Below are positions 44,876 through 54,189 of a DNA stretch of 64,000 bases, piece by piece. The notes under the pieces were generated by a model. It made no database searches. It was not told the origin of the DNA and saw only the letters and a program-made list of their open reading frames with translations. Origin of the DNA: CG2-30-51-40 sp041753575 (GTDB taxonomy: Bacteria; Desulfobacterota; DSM-4660; Desulfatiglandales; Desulfatiglandaceae); NCBI GenBank assembly GCA_041753575.1, contig JBGSUA010000048.1, forward strand, positions 1 to 64,000, written 5' to 3'. Made by a program: the position numbers and the translations under genes. Position 1 is the first letter of the stretch; each line of letters begins with the position of its first letter.

Positions 44876-46126
44876 ATGAGAATACTTTATCTGGCAATGG
44901 CGTTATCAGCCTTGATCGGATGCGCCCCTTCATCCACTATACAGAAGGCCCAGGACTTGCCGCCTCCATCCCCTTCCATCATGCCTCAGATAGTCTCAAG
45001 GGATACCCTAACCAACAGGATAATTAGCCTCAATTCACTTCTTGGAAATAATAATATATCAATTGATAACAAAGGCATAATTTTATCAGTTAAACAAACT
45101 TATGAAATGATGAGGAATGCTATGGACGACTCCGGCACAGATCAGCCGCCACCTGAGGCCATAAGGGATTTTATATCGGGGTTGGAGAAGGCCAATGATT
45201 CTCTCCTCTCTTCAAAGACTTTATTACAACATGAGCGCGAAGAGCTCATCAGAAAGCTTAATAAATCAATAAAGGACATTGTGGCTATTTACAGGAAAGG
45301 CGATACAAAGGCCGTGATTGCTGCATGCGACGCTTTTCAGACTGAATACGGACCTGATGCCTTTACCATAGAGCTCACTGCGGCCCTCGCATCATCTCTT
45401 GCAAAAGAGGGAAGGATTCAGGAGGCCATCTCGCTCGCAGAGGCTGCAGCGCCGGCAATAAGGGAAGGAAGCGAATCCTGTGACCTCCCTGAAAAGCTCT
45501 CCCACTGGAAGGCCGAGTTCCATAAGAAACAGGAGATTCAGGTGGATAACAAAGAAAAAGGGAGGCTGGCCGAGATATTGGCGCAGGCGGATTCCCTTGC
45601 CAAAAGCGGAGAATTTGATCGGGCGAAGGAACTGCTTACGGCGGGGCGAGCTGAATTCAATGATGAACCGTCTTTTTTCCAGATAGATAAGGCATTGGAA
45701 AAGGTGGAAGGGCAGCGTGAAGGATTAGTGGAGGAGAGGATTGCTGTCATCTCAAAAAGAGGTGAAATTGTCGCTGAGGCCAAGGATCTTATCTCAAGGG
45801 AAATGCCTGAAGAGGCTCTTGCAAGGCTTAAACCGCTTGATTTCGGGGATGCTGAGCCGGATTCTGAGGTAAAGGCCCTCAGGGCGGAGGCTATAGAACA
45901 AATAATCTCAAGAGAAAGAAATCGGGCCGCACGGCTTTTCCTACAGGCAAGAAACACGAAAGATACCACCTCAAAGGATCAGCTCCTGCGCTCCTCCTAT
46001 GAAGCATTGAAGGCCCTGGTTGAGCGCTATCCGGATTCCCCTTCCTTTAAGAAGATTATGGAAAATATGCAGACAGTGGAAAAGGAACTCTCAGCCCTAA
46101 AAAGGCCCCAGACGACCAAGCCTTAG
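44876..46126 (+). CDS. Lipoprotein with coiled/TPR-like helices
   Basis: 416 aa from ATG 44876, which has GGGAGGG just before it and gives a short lipoprotein signal with LIGC lipobox. The frame is open from ATG 44837, which overlaps the PBP1 stop as ATGA, and both starts are possible. The body is helical: repeated segments such as RLAEILAQADSLAKSGEFDRAKELL, EAKDLISREMPEEALARL and LFLQARNTKDTTSKDQLLRSSYEALKALVERYPDS resemble TPR and BamD-like units. An outer-membrane or periplasmic partner of PBP1 is a reasonable guess, as LpoA and LpoB do this elsewhere, but the sequence is not theirs. Confidence 0.75.
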   Translation: MRILYLAMALSALIGCAPSSTIQKAQDLPPPSPSIMPQIVSRDTLTNRIISLNSLLGNNNISIDNKGIILSVKQTYEMMRNAMDDSGTDQPPPEAIRDFISGLEKANDSLLSSKTLLQHEREELIRKLNKSIKDIVAIYRKGDTKAVIAACDAFQTEYGPDAFTIELTAALASSLAKEGRIQEAISLAEAAAPAIREGSESCDLPEKLSHWKAEFHKKQEIQVDNKEKGRLAEILAQADSLAKSGEFDRAKELLTAGRAEFNDEPSFFQIDKALEKVEGQREGLVEERIAVISKRGEIVAEAKDLISREMPEEALARLKPLDFGDAEPDSEVKALRAEAIEQIISRERNRAARLFLQARNTKDTTSKDQLLRSSYEALKALVERYPDSPSFKKIMENMQTVEKELSALKRPQTTKP

Positions 46127-46878
46127 CCTGACAGAGTTAAGAAACACATGGTCTCGTCTTTGAGCCTTTCATAGGAGAGGTCAAGGAGTGTCTTTAGGCT
46201 TACAATGTCTGCGGCATTGTATTTGACAAGCCTTTCAAGGGATGCCCCATCCCCCCATTTGTAGGCATCCCAGAGCATGATTGCATCATAGCCGTCAAGG
46301 CCCTCCACATCGGATTCCCTGCGAATCCCAGCCTGCTTTTCAATTGCCTTGAGTCCACCCTTCAGTCCCATGCGCTTAAGCAGGAATCTCAGATCAATAT
46401 GTACCGGCGGAAGGATAACATGCCTGAACCACTTTCTGATAACAGGCACATCGAAGCATGTGCCGTTAAAGGTAACCAGGAGATCATAGCCTGAGATGGC
46501 ATCCTCAAACTCATCAAGGTTTTTCCCATTTACAAAGCTTCTCACTGTCCTACCGTCATATATACCTATCACGGTTATCTCACCCGGACCCTGGTAAGAT
46601 CCGCTCGTTTCTATGTCCAGATAGATCGCCCTTTGACCGAATTGTCCGAAAAGTCTCCAGGCCTCCCAGGAAGGCAGGCGCCCGGCGAAATATCCGGCGT
46701 CTTGCTTATGGGCAAGGGATTCCTCCAGCTCTCTTTTAACAAAATTATCCCTGTCTATTGAAAAGACGGTCCCCCGGAAGTCCAGAAATTCCTGCCAGCA
46801 GCGGATACCTTTTTTCCAAATCCCCCTTTCAGTCTTCTGTCCTATACCCTGTATGTGGAGGAAGGTGTTCTCAAGCAC
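46123..46878 (-). CDS. YprB-type ribonuclease H-like exonuclease
   Basis: 251 aa. The exonuclease fold shows AIYLDIETSG (D-x-E, about 85-94), LLVTFNGTCFDVPVIRKW, HIDLRFLLKRMGLKGGLKAIEK and NAADIVSLKTLLDL, matching the DnaQ-like motifs of RNase_H_2/YprB. The N-terminal part HIQGIGQKTERGIWKKGI looks like a helix-hairpin-helix. Target nucleic acid unknown. It overlaps the convergent lipoprotein gene by four bases and the upstream CoA-ligase gene by eight. Confidence 0.82.
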   Translation of the reverse strand: MLENTFLHIQGIGQKTERGIWKKGIRCWQEFLDFRGTVFSIDRDNFVKRELEESLAHKQDAGYFAGRLPSWEAWRLFGQFGQRAIYLDIETSGSYQGPGEITVIGIYDGRTVRSFVNGKNLDEFEDAISGYDLLVTFNGTCFDVPVIRKWFRHVILPPVHIDLRFLLKRMGLKGGLKAIEKQAGIRRESDVEGLDGYDAIMLWDAYKWGDGASLERLVKYNAADIVSLKTLLDLSYERLKDETMCFLTLSG

Positions 46879-48298
46879 TCCGTCTCAACCTCGCTTCCTC
46901 ATGGCGCCAGGCAATCCCCAATGCCTTCATCGCCCTTTCAGCGGATGAGAATACCGGAAACCCCATATCCTCCACCTGGGCCGCGACCTTTGAATAAACA
47001 TCAGGGTCAGGACCATAGAGCCATGTGACCACAGGCTTCCGGTGCATCCCCTTTATGCGTGAATACCCCTCAAGATAAACCTTGGCGGAGGCCCCTAATG
47101 TGTCGCACCAGAGAACATTGAGAAGGCAGTCCACATTCGGATCGTCTGCCACGGCCTCCTCTATCTGCGGAAAGACCTCTCGGAAGTTCTTTATGGCTAC
47201 GGCCATCGGCCCTATGTCCACGGGATTTGAACCCAGGCCCGGGAAAAACCCCTCCAGAAATCCGGCAGTCTCAGGCGTAAGCCTCGCAGGCACAAGACCG
47301 TACTCCGCCCCCCTGTCAATGGCCATAACGCCCACGCCGCCTGTGTAGCTAACAGCAGCAAAGCGGTTGCCTCTGATGGCAGGCTGCGTGGAAAAGACCT
47401 TTGGCATATCGAACAGGTCCGCGAATTCATCCACTCGCAGGATGCCGGCCTGGCGGCAGGCTGAATCAAATAGGCTGTCATTAAGCGCCATTGAGCCAGT
47501 ATGGGATGCGGATGCCCTTGCGCCCTCACTTGTCCTCCCGGATTTCAGTACCAGTATGGGTTTTTTCTTTGAGACCCTTGCTGCGGTTTCAAGAAACCTC
47601 CTTCCGTCCGCAATGCCTTCAAGGTACATGCTTATTACGCTAGTCCGATGATCCTTTTCCAGATATTCCAGCAGATCGCATTCATCCACGTCGCACTTGT
47701 TCCCCAGATCGCATATTCGGCTTATGCCAAGGCGGGAGGCCGGATATGGAAAGGCCTGCGGGTTTGTCATGCCTGACTGACTGCACACGGCCACAGTGCC
47801 TTTCTTAAGCCTGTAATACCCTGCGTCATAAGGGCAGGGATTAAACCCCTCCCAACTTCCTGCCACTCCCGCTGTGTTGGGGCCTATGATCCTTACCCCG
47901 CACTCTCTTCCAAGAGCGACAAGCTCCTTCTGCAGAAGGGCGCCACTGGCGTCTCTTTCAGCGAAGCCGTCAGATACCACGACCGCGGCCTTTATGCCTT
48001 TTGCGGCCGCCTCTTTTATGACATCGCACACCCCTCTCGCATTTATTATGACTATGACAAGATCAACATTATCGGAAATATCTAAGAGGCTGCTGTAACT
48101 CCTCATTCCAAGTACCTTGGGATAATTGGGATTAACAGGATAGATCGAGCCTGAATATCCAGCCTCTATGAGAGATTTCACAACAACATATCCGCCGAAA
48201 AATCCTTCTCTTAAGGAGCCCACAACGGCCACGCTTTGAGGCTCAAAAAAAAGGCTGATGTCAGCCCCTGGGCTAGTATTTGAACATTCCGTTTTCAT
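46871..48298 (-). CDS. ADP-forming acyl-CoA ligase, alpha-type subunit
   Basis: 475 aa. CoA-binding domain (FEPQSVAVVGSLREGFFGGYVV at about 17-38), succinyl-CoA-synthetase-like domains with GPNTAGVAGSWEGFNPCP, VCSQSGMTNPQ, KSGRTSEGARASASHTGSMA (phosphohistidine H in SHTGS) and NPVDIGPMA. There is no ATP-grasp domain, so it needs a beta partner encoded elsewhere. It makes acyl-CoA or gains ATP from it. It overlaps the M29 peptidase gene by 26 bases. Confidence 0.88.
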   Translation of the reverse strand: MKTECSNTSPGADISLFFEPQSVAVVGSLREGFFGGYVVVKSLIEAGYSGSIYPVNPNYPKVLGMRSYSSLLDISDNVDLVIVIINARGVCDVIKEAAAKGIKAAVVVSDGFAERDASGALLQKELVALGRECGVRIIGPNTAGVAGSWEGFNPCPYDAGYYRLKKGTVAVCSQSGMTNPQAFPYPASRLGISRICDLGNKCDVDECDLLEYLEKDHRTSVISMYLEGIADGRRFLETAARVSKKKPILVLKSGRTSEGARASASHTGSMALNDSLFDSACRQAGILRVDEFADLFDMPKVFSTQPAIRGNRFAAVSYTGGVGVMAIDRGAEYGLVPARLTPETAGFLEGFFPGLGSNPVDIGPMAVAIKNFREVFPQIEEAVADDPNVDCLLNVLWCDTLGASAKVYLEGYSRIKGMHRKPVVTWLYGPDPDVYSKVAAQVEDMGFPVFSSAERAMKALGIAWRHEEARLRRSA

Positions 48299-49472
48299 AG
48301 ATTATCCGTTCTCCGCTGCCCGCAATCGTTGCTGTCACAGTCTTATTTTCAGTGTTAACAAGGTCCCAGTGCAGGGCGGAATCATTAAACCCAAGCTCCT
48401 TTTTCATATCCTTGTCCAGTTCGGCAGGATCACCGTTGTATGAATCCGCGTAGGAAGAGCCGACCGCGAGGTGGCAGTTCCCATACTTTCCCCCGAAATT
48501 TTCATCGTAGAGCGTGCTGGCCATGAACTTTGATATCCTTGAAAACCGCTTGTCCGTGAGAGAAAACTCCCCCACCTTGCAAGCGCCCTGGTCCATGGCA
48601 AGCTGTTTTTTGAGAAACTCTTCTCCCTTCTCAGCGGAGGATTCAACCACCCTGCCCCTCTTAAACACAAGCCTCACACCCTCGATGTAGTTTCCGCTCC
48701 TGTACGAAGGCTGATCCGCGTGATAGACCCCCTCCACAAAGTGCCAGTCAGGGGAAAGAAATATCTCAAAGCTTGGAATATTGTGTCCTGAGACGCCTAC
48801 CCACTGCCTTTTCTTGCCGGGGCCAATTATCAGATCAGTGGTCTCCGATTCAATGTGAAGAGCCTCTATTTTCATTGACTTGAGCCAATCTTTTATTCTT
48901 TTTGTCTCTTTGTATATATTTTGCCACTCTTTTACAGGGTTTTCTTTGTCAAGGTAGCATGCCTTGACCACCTGAGCGGCATAGGTCTCTAGCGACATTC
49001 CGGCCTTTTTTCTCAACTCCTCCGTGGGATAGAGGCACAGGGTCCAGGAATACACTCCCTCCTCCTCCCTCCTCTGGGTGATCTCCCGCAGAAACTTCCT
49101 TGCGACCAGGGATTTGCCTATCTTTCTCGGATCTATGTCGCTCAGGTGGGTAAGGGACTCGGGAGCGTGTATATAGATACTGGCGTTTAAATTCTCCATA
49201 AGTTCTTTTTCACCGGGAGCGACAAATTCAAGTTGTCTATTGGATGATCTGGCATAAAAACTGTGATCCACGACAGGTGAAAGGCCCGGTCTTAAGACCG
49301 GATTAAAACCATTGTCAAGGAGCAGTACATAGACGGCCTCGGCCAGCCGAAGCCCCGGAGGATCAAACCTGAGAAGCACAATATCATTCTTGCTGAATGG
49401 AGTCTTTCTGGCGGTCTTGATTCCCCAGATAAGCACCTGGGCGTATTTTTCGATCTGTGATGAAGTAAGCAT
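48273..49472 (-). CDS. M29-family aminopeptidase
   Basis: 399 aa from ATG 49472, with AGGAGG nine bases ahead; a longer frame starts at 49508. The family marks are FEIFLSPDWHFVEGVYHADQPSYRSG, HIES and NCHLAVGSSYADSYNGDPAEL, with H, E and D residues of the two-metal centre and the end GFNDSALHWDLVNTENKTV. It removes N-terminal residues from peptides, cytoplasmic. Part of the M29, CoA-ligase, exonuclease run. Confidence 0.88.
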   Translation of the reverse strand: MLTSSQIEKYAQVLIWGIKTARKTPFSKNDIVLLRFDPPGLRLAEAVYVLLLDNGFNPVLRPGLSPVVDHSFYARSSNRQLEFVAPGEKELMENLNASIYIHAPESLTHLSDIDPRKIGKSLVARKFLREITQRREEEGVYSWTLCLYPTEELRKKAGMSLETYAAQVVKACYLDKENPVKEWQNIYKETKRIKDWLKSMKIEALHIESETTDLIIGPGKKRQWVGVSGHNIPSFEIFLSPDWHFVEGVYHADQPSYRSGNYIEGVRLVFKRGRVVESSAEKGEEFLKKQLAMDQGACKVGEFSLTDKRFSRISKFMASTLYDENFGGKYGNCHLAVGSSYADSYNGDPAELDKDMKKELGFNDSALHWDLVNTENKTVTATIAGSGERIIYENGMFKY

Positions 49473-49727
49473 GACGCACGTCCTCCTATCTCTTTGCTGC
49501 GATAGCACTTTCTAGCCGAGCTGTGAAGGGAATGCAAACCATAATTGAGGGACTTGAAAAAGGCGTTTTTGCTATCATGGAAAGACGGACTTCTCGGGAC
49601 CATTCGGGAAAAACAGATGCTTGTCACATCCAGGCCGAGCTTACTGGAATCCAAACTAATTCCGAGGTGCTGCCAGTTGTCGCTTGTCACTGGCAAGGTC
49701 AAATCTGCAAAAATAAAGGGCGTGCCC

Positions 49728-51659
49728 CTAAAGGAGCTGGCGGATCTTGGTGGTTAGTTCTGCCCTTCCGAAAGGCTTCTGGAGAAAGCCGAGGCAACCT
49801 CGCTTTATTATCTGCTCGGCCTCTCCATTCAGGGCGTAACCGCTTGAAAGAAGCACGCGCACGGATGGGTTTATTTCTTTTAGGCTTTCAAATACCTCGC
49901 CTCCCCTGATAACTGGCATTACCATATCCAGAATTACTAGACCTATTGTTTGGCTGTTTTCCATGTAAACCCTTATCGCAGCTTCTCCGCTTTCAGCCTG
50001 AAGCACCTTTGCCCCGGAGTAAAGGAGCATGCTGGCAACCGACTCTCGAATAAGCTCCTCGTCATCCACAACTAGAATAGTAAGACCTCTAAGGTCGTCC
50101 GGAGCGCTTTCCGGCCTGTCGTCTGTCGCATTGCCCTTGCCGGCAGGCAGATAGATGGTAAAGGTGCTGCCCATCCCTATGCGGCTTTCAGCAGTTATCA
50201 TTCCGCCGTGGTTTCTGATAATCCCGTAGGCTGAGGCAAGACCCAGACCAGTGCCCTGCCCCACGGGCTTCGTTGTAAAAAAGGGCTCAAAGATTCGGGC
50301 AAGGGTCTTTTCGTCCATACCGGTTCCGGTATCCCTTACAGCGGCCCTCGCATAATTACCTTCAGGAAGATCCAGTTCTCTGGCAGAAGCGGCATTAAGC
50401 TTTACCTTCCTTGTTTCTATTATAAGTTCACCTCCGCGCGGCATGGCCTGCCCCGCGTTTACAAAGATATTTAGAAGCACCTGGTTGATCTGTCCGCGAT
50501 CCACTTCAACAGGGCAAATGTCCGGATCTTTATCCAGTGTTAAAGTGATATCCTTTCTTGTCCGGACAAAGATATTGAGGCACTGGCTTATCAGCGCGTT
50601 GAGATCGCTTGAGGCTATTACATACTTTCCTCCCCTCGCAAAGCCGAGGATCTGTCTTGTCAGATCAGCCCCCCTGTGGACGCACTCTTCTATCTTTTTC
50701 AATCCATCTTCGAAATCCTGGCTCCCGGCAGCGTCCATCTGCATGATGGAAACATTGCCCAGTATCGCCATAAGAAGATTATTGAAGTCATGCGCGATTC
50801 CACCGGCCAGCGTCCCTATTGACTCAAGCCTTCTTACTTCCTGTAGCTTTTCCTCAAGCTCCGCCTTTTCCCTCTCTGCTTTTTTGCGCTCGTTTATCTT
50901 CCTGACATGCTCCACCGCCATGACTGCCTCGCCGTCTGCTCCCATGATGGGATAGGCATGGACTTCTATGTAACCGACATCAGGATTGGGGTTGAAACGC
51001 TCGTATATCAGTTGCTTTCCGGAGCTGAATACCTCCATGGCGTAACAGGGTTCACATGGCTTGTCCCTTCCCATGAAAACCCGGTAGCAGTGAGGGAGAC
51101 CATTGCGTTCCTTTGTGGGAACAAATTCACGGCCCTTCCAATTTGAAAGGATGATCCGCAGTTCCCTGTCAATGAGAAGCAAGAGATCAGGAGTTGAATC
51201 AAAGACGCTTCTAAGAAGGGACTCCGACTCCCGCAAGGAGGTCTCTGCAGTAATGCGCTCTGTCACTTCATGCACGATGGAAAAGAGTAGTGCCCTCCCC
51301 TGTATCGTGATGGGGCTCGCGAAGACCTCCACATCCCTGATATCACCGGAGGCGGTGCGATGCTTGAAAAGGAAATGGCTCTTTCTTCTTTCCCTAACCT
51401 CACCCATTCTCTGAAAAATCTCTTCTGGTCTTAACTGGTTGATCTCTGAGATCATCATTGAGGTCAGTTTCTCCAGCTCATAACCATAGAAGGCGCAGGC
51501 CGCCGGATTAGCGTCAACTATCCGGCCGGTTTCAGGCTCAACCATGAGCATCACGGCCTGATTCGCGTAGAAAAGCTCCCTGTAATCCTCTAAAGCGCGA
51601 GCCGCCCTTGGATAATGGCCTTCTTTGGCGCTCTTATCCTCAATGGTTCGATTCTCCAT
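49728..51659 (-). CDS. PAS-PAS hybrid histidine kinase with C-terminal receiver
   Basis: 643 aa with no membrane segment. Two PAS regions (about 25-145 and 146-270; the first has AACAFYGYELEKLT, the second has a CEPCYAMEVF cysteine pair), a coiled segment, the phosphohistidine site GTLAGGIAHDFNNLLM (about 300), ATPase N, G1 and G2 boxes (NIFVNAGQAM, DTGTGMD, GTGLGLASAYG), then a receiver domain with LVVDDEELI and phospho-acceptor LDMVMP. Cytoplasmic sensor of unknown signal; no output regulator next door. The 255-base gap 49473-49727 upstream of the M29 gene holds only short open frames that I do not trust. Confidence 0.93.
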   Translation of the reverse strand: MENRTIEDKSAKEGHYPRAARALEDYRELFYANQAVMLMVEPETGRIVDANPAACAFYGYELEKLTSMMISEINQLRPEEIFQRMGEVRERRKSHFLFKHRTASGDIRDVEVFASPITIQGRALLFSIVHEVTERITAETSLRESESLLRSVFDSTPDLLLLIDRELRIILSNWKGREFVPTKERNGLPHCYRVFMGRDKPCEPCYAMEVFSSGKQLIYERFNPNPDVGYIEVHAYPIMGADGEAVMAVEHVRKINERKKAEREKAELEEKLQEVRRLESIGTLAGGIAHDFNNLLMAILGNVSIMQMDAAGSQDFEDGLKKIEECVHRGADLTRQILGFARGGKYVIASSDLNALISQCLNIFVRTRKDITLTLDKDPDICPVEVDRGQINQVLLNIFVNAGQAMPRGGELIIETRKVKLNAASARELDLPEGNYARAAVRDTGTGMDEKTLARIFEPFFTTKPVGQGTGLGLASAYGIIRNHGGMITAESRIGMGSTFTIYLPAGKGNATDDRPESAPDDLRGLTILVVDDEELIRESVASMLLYSGAKVLQAESGEAAIRVYMENSQTIGLVILDMVMPVIRGGEVFESLKEINPSVRVLLSSGYALNGEAEQIIKRGCLGFLQKPFGRAELTTKIRQLL

Positions 51660-51825
51660 TGGAAACCCTCTTAAGTGACCGTCCAGACGGAACCATTAAT
51701 GCTCCTCGGAGAAAAAAGAGAACTGTTAAGCATACGAAATCCATTACGCTGAGAATCATTCCTTGACCATTCATGAGGAAAAGGTCTTCAATATCCATAC
51801 AGCAAATCTACAAGGATTGTAAAGT

Positions 51826-53103
51826 ATGTCGGAAAAAAACAAATCTGCACATCCAACCTCATTCTCCAACATCCTGGCGCATCTCCTCTTAGGTGACGGC
51901 GGGGGTCTCTTGTCAGGTTCCGAGCCGCTCGCAGATATGGAATATGGCCGTGAGCTTCGGCTTAAAAACGAGGCCCTCAAAAGATTCAGGGACATTCATT
52001 CCCTTCCCTGCGATCCAGGCCTGATAACACGTTCACCTTTATCCCGGGGCTACCGCAGCACCTCCAAGCGTCGCGTGGCCATGGCATCGGGAAAGATCTA
52101 TTTCCTCCACCCCGGGGAAAGGCCCGGCGGCAAACAGCTTGTCTCCCCTTCCCTCCTGGAGCCACCCAGGCATGAGGAAATATTCAGGCTCATTCACAGG
52201 AGGATCTCACGCAATGAAGATGAGCCACTGGCAAAGGCCCTCAACTGGGTGATCATCCGGGGTATTGATAGAGGCTGCGCCCTGATTCTAAATGTCTATC
52301 GCATAGACGCGGCCGTGGTGAGAAAGGCAAAGCAACTGTCGGAGCGGATTCCCGTAGAGAATGAGGCCATAGCCTCTGTCTTTCTCTTCCACGACCCTTC
52401 CCGTTCCGAGTATTATCTCGAAGCCGGACGGGAGGCTCCGGATGAGCGCCCAAGCCGGATACGGGAGGCCGGGCTAAAGTGCCTTGCCGGCCCTCGTGAC
52501 CTGGCGATTGACCTGGGAGACCTCAGGCTCCGGTTTCCGCCACTGGTCTTTTCACAGATAAATGAATCCATGATCCCGAACCTCCTCCAAACCGGAAGGG
52601 AGATGCTGGAATCTCCTGGGGGCGACACTTCCGCAGACCATCTGGTGGATCTCTATTGCGGCTACGGTCTTTTCTCCTTCGGCATGGGGAGTCGCTTCGG
52701 CCGCGTGACGGGAATTGAGCTGGCGGGGCCGGCCATCGAGGCAGCAAGGCACAACTTCGATCGGATCTCCAAGAAGGGTTCCATTCACATTAGGCCCATG
52801 CGCTTTCTTGAAGGACGGATAACGGGGCCCTTTATCGAAAAGGCCTTTACGCCTATCGAAAGGGGCAGGAAAAGAGTCCATGTGCTTCTGGATCCGCCCC
52901 GGCAAGGGACCGGGAGCGGCGTGATCGAGGCAATCGCCGGATCAAATCCCCAGCAGGTCCTCCATATCTTCTGCAACATAGACAGGCTCCCCCTGGAACT
53001 CAGGCAATGGGAGGCTCTTGGCTATCGCGCCGCCCGCGCCTCGGTCCTGGATTTCTTTCCGGGCACAGCCAATGTAGAGACACTCCTCCTCCTGCGCCGG
53101 TGA
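51826..53103 (+). CDS. TrmA/RlmD-type RNA (uracil-5) methyltransferase
   Basis: 425 aa. SAM-binding DLYCGYGLFSFGMGSRF and GIELAGPAIEAARHNF, then VLLDPPRQGTGSGVIEAI; the catalytic Cys in HIFCNIDRLPL (relatives have SCN) and the general base Glu in GTANVETLLLL close the fold. So it belongs to the m5U methyltransferases of tRNA or 23S rRNA. The N-terminal half lacks a TRAM domain and the FeS cysteine set of RumA. Which RNA it modifies is open. Confidence 0.82.
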   Translation: MSEKNKSAHPTSFSNILAHLLLGDGGGLLSGSEPLADMEYGRELRLKNEALKRFRDIHSLPCDPGLITRSPLSRGYRSTSKRRVAMASGKIYFLHPGERPGGKQLVSPSLLEPPRHEEIFRLIHRRISRNEDEPLAKALNWVIIRGIDRGCALILNVYRIDAAVVRKAKQLSERIPVENEAIASVFLFHDPSRSEYYLEAGREAPDERPSRIREAGLKCLAGPRDLAIDLGDLRLRFPPLVFSQINESMIPNLLQTGREMLESPGGDTSADHLVDLYCGYGLFSFGMGSRFGRVTGIELAGPAIEAARHNFDRISKKGSIHIRPMRFLEGRITGPFIEKAFTPIERGRKRVHVLLDPPRQGTGSGVIEAIAGSNPQQVLHIFCNIDRLPLELRQWEALGYRAARASVLDFFPGTANVETLLLLRR

Positions 53104-53403
53104 GTATCCCTCAGACTCGGCCCTGTATCTCATTTCTGTTCGTCTGCTCATAGCGTTGCGCTCCCGCTTCCCCCAGGTGAACTCTAGTGAGTCCGGCCTT
53201 GCCTTTAGCTGCCATTTATGGTTCTGTTATTATGACAGTACCGCCTTGCATACTGGGGACTTACACCCCATTGGATCACATGCTTGCCGGGACTACACAA
53301 ACGGCTGCAGTCGGCGCAATATGCGACGCGCATGACTCCTGGCGCTGCGCGATAAGGAGTCGAGAGTATGTTCACATTAACATTTCAGGAAAGGAGGTAG
53401 GTT
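53104..53403. other. 300-base intergenic stretch with inverted repeats before the Sec-peroxiredoxin
   Basis: No gene that I trust. GGTTCTGT and ACAGTACC (53220-53227, 53235-53242) form an 8-bp inverted repeat with one mismatch and 7-nt spacer, which could be an operator. TGGGG/CCCCA follows. A plus-strand open frame from 53187 has no family look and overlaps the peroxiredoxin. Confidence 0.4.
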
Positions 53404-54123
53404 ATGGGGGAAAAACCGAAGGTGGGTTGTGCCCGTCCGACCGGCGGGTTGGTAGGGCAGCAAGATGCGAAGGCTGAACAGAATACACAGCAACCTGCAA
53501 AGGAGGTGGAAAAAATGATTCATGTGGGGAAAGCAGCACCTGATTTCGTCGCGCCGGCTTACCACAAAGGAGAGTTTACATCTGTGAAGCTGTCGGACTA
53601 CTTGGGTAAATGGGTGGTCTTATGCTTTTATCCAGGTGACTTCACCTTTGTATGAGCCACTGAAATTTCGGCGGTCGCCGAAAATTATAAGAAGTTCCAG
53701 AATCTTGGTGTTGAAGTGCTGTCTATGAGTGTGGACAGCGTCTTTGTGCACAAGATGTGGAACGATAACGAGTTATCCAAAATGGTTAAAGGCGGGGTTC
53801 CCTTTGCAATGCTCTCCGACGGAGGGGGGAAAGTTGGGACCGCCTATAGCGTGTATGATCAGGACGCTGGAGTGGAGAACCGGGGGAGGTTTATCATAGA
53901 TCCGGACGGAGTGATTCAGGCATACGAAGTTCTCACGCCTCCTGTCGGCAGACATGTAGCCGAAACCATAAGGCAAATCCAAGCCTTCCAACTTGTTAGA
54001 GAGAGCAAAGGGACCGAGGCAACACCGTCAGGCTGGAAACCCGGCAAAATTACCCTCAAACCAGGCCCGGACCTCGTTGGCAGGGTATGGGAAGTTTGGA
54101 AACCCCGCATGGAGTCCGATTAA
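53404..54123 (+). CDS. Selenocysteine peroxiredoxin (AhpC/Prx1 type, in-frame TGA)
   Basis: 239 residues with TGA at codon 84 (53653-53655). Text around it is PGDFTFV-U-ATEIS, the active site in which other members have peroxidatic Cys (DFTFVCPTE). The frame continues after the TGA through SMSVDSVFVHKMW, GRFIIDPDG and ETIRQIQAFQ, typical of 2-Cys peroxiredoxins, to a TAA. No Cys follows U84: the resolving VCP site reads EATPSGWKPG. C9 (VGCARPTG) and C74 remain. ATG 53404 has AAGGAGG before it and gives the conserved GCARPTG start; ATG 53515 also has AAGGAGG. Expected to reduce peroxides, with a thiol partner for the selenenic acid. A SECIS-like hairpin follows the TGA. Confidence 0.95.
53666..53683 (+). 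promoter_or_regulatory. Bacterial SECIS-like hairpin of the Sec-peroxiredoxin
   Basis: TTTCGGC pairs perfectly with GCCGAAA (seven pairs) around the loop GGTC, 10 nt after the TGA. GGUC is also at the tip of the E. coli fdhF SECIS. Confidence 0.85.
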
Positions 54124-54155
54124 CCGGCAGGTCAATCTACTTCTGCAGGGCTGAC

Positions 54156-54189
54156 TGGGTAAGGGCGGACTTTTCCCCGCCCTTACCCA
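54156..54189 (+). terminator. Strong hairpin after the peroxiredoxin
   Basis: TGGGTAAGGGCGG pairs perfectly with CCGCCCTTACCCA (13 pairs) around an 8-nt loop. It lacks a T run on this strand, so it may terminate weakly or protect the 3' end. Confidence 0.6.

Noticed and set aside
49523..49909. Plus-strand open frames in the gap before the histidine kinase 3' end
   Set aside because: They run antisense into the kinase gene, and no family or conserved motif is visible.
53187..53477. Plus-strand open frame ahead of the peroxiredoxin
   Set aside because: No recognisable family and overlaps the peroxiredoxin start in another frame.
53653..53655. Peroxiredoxin TGA as a pseudogene
   Set aside because: It lies precisely at the peroxidatic Cys codon, with intact frame on both sides and a SECIS-like hairpin.
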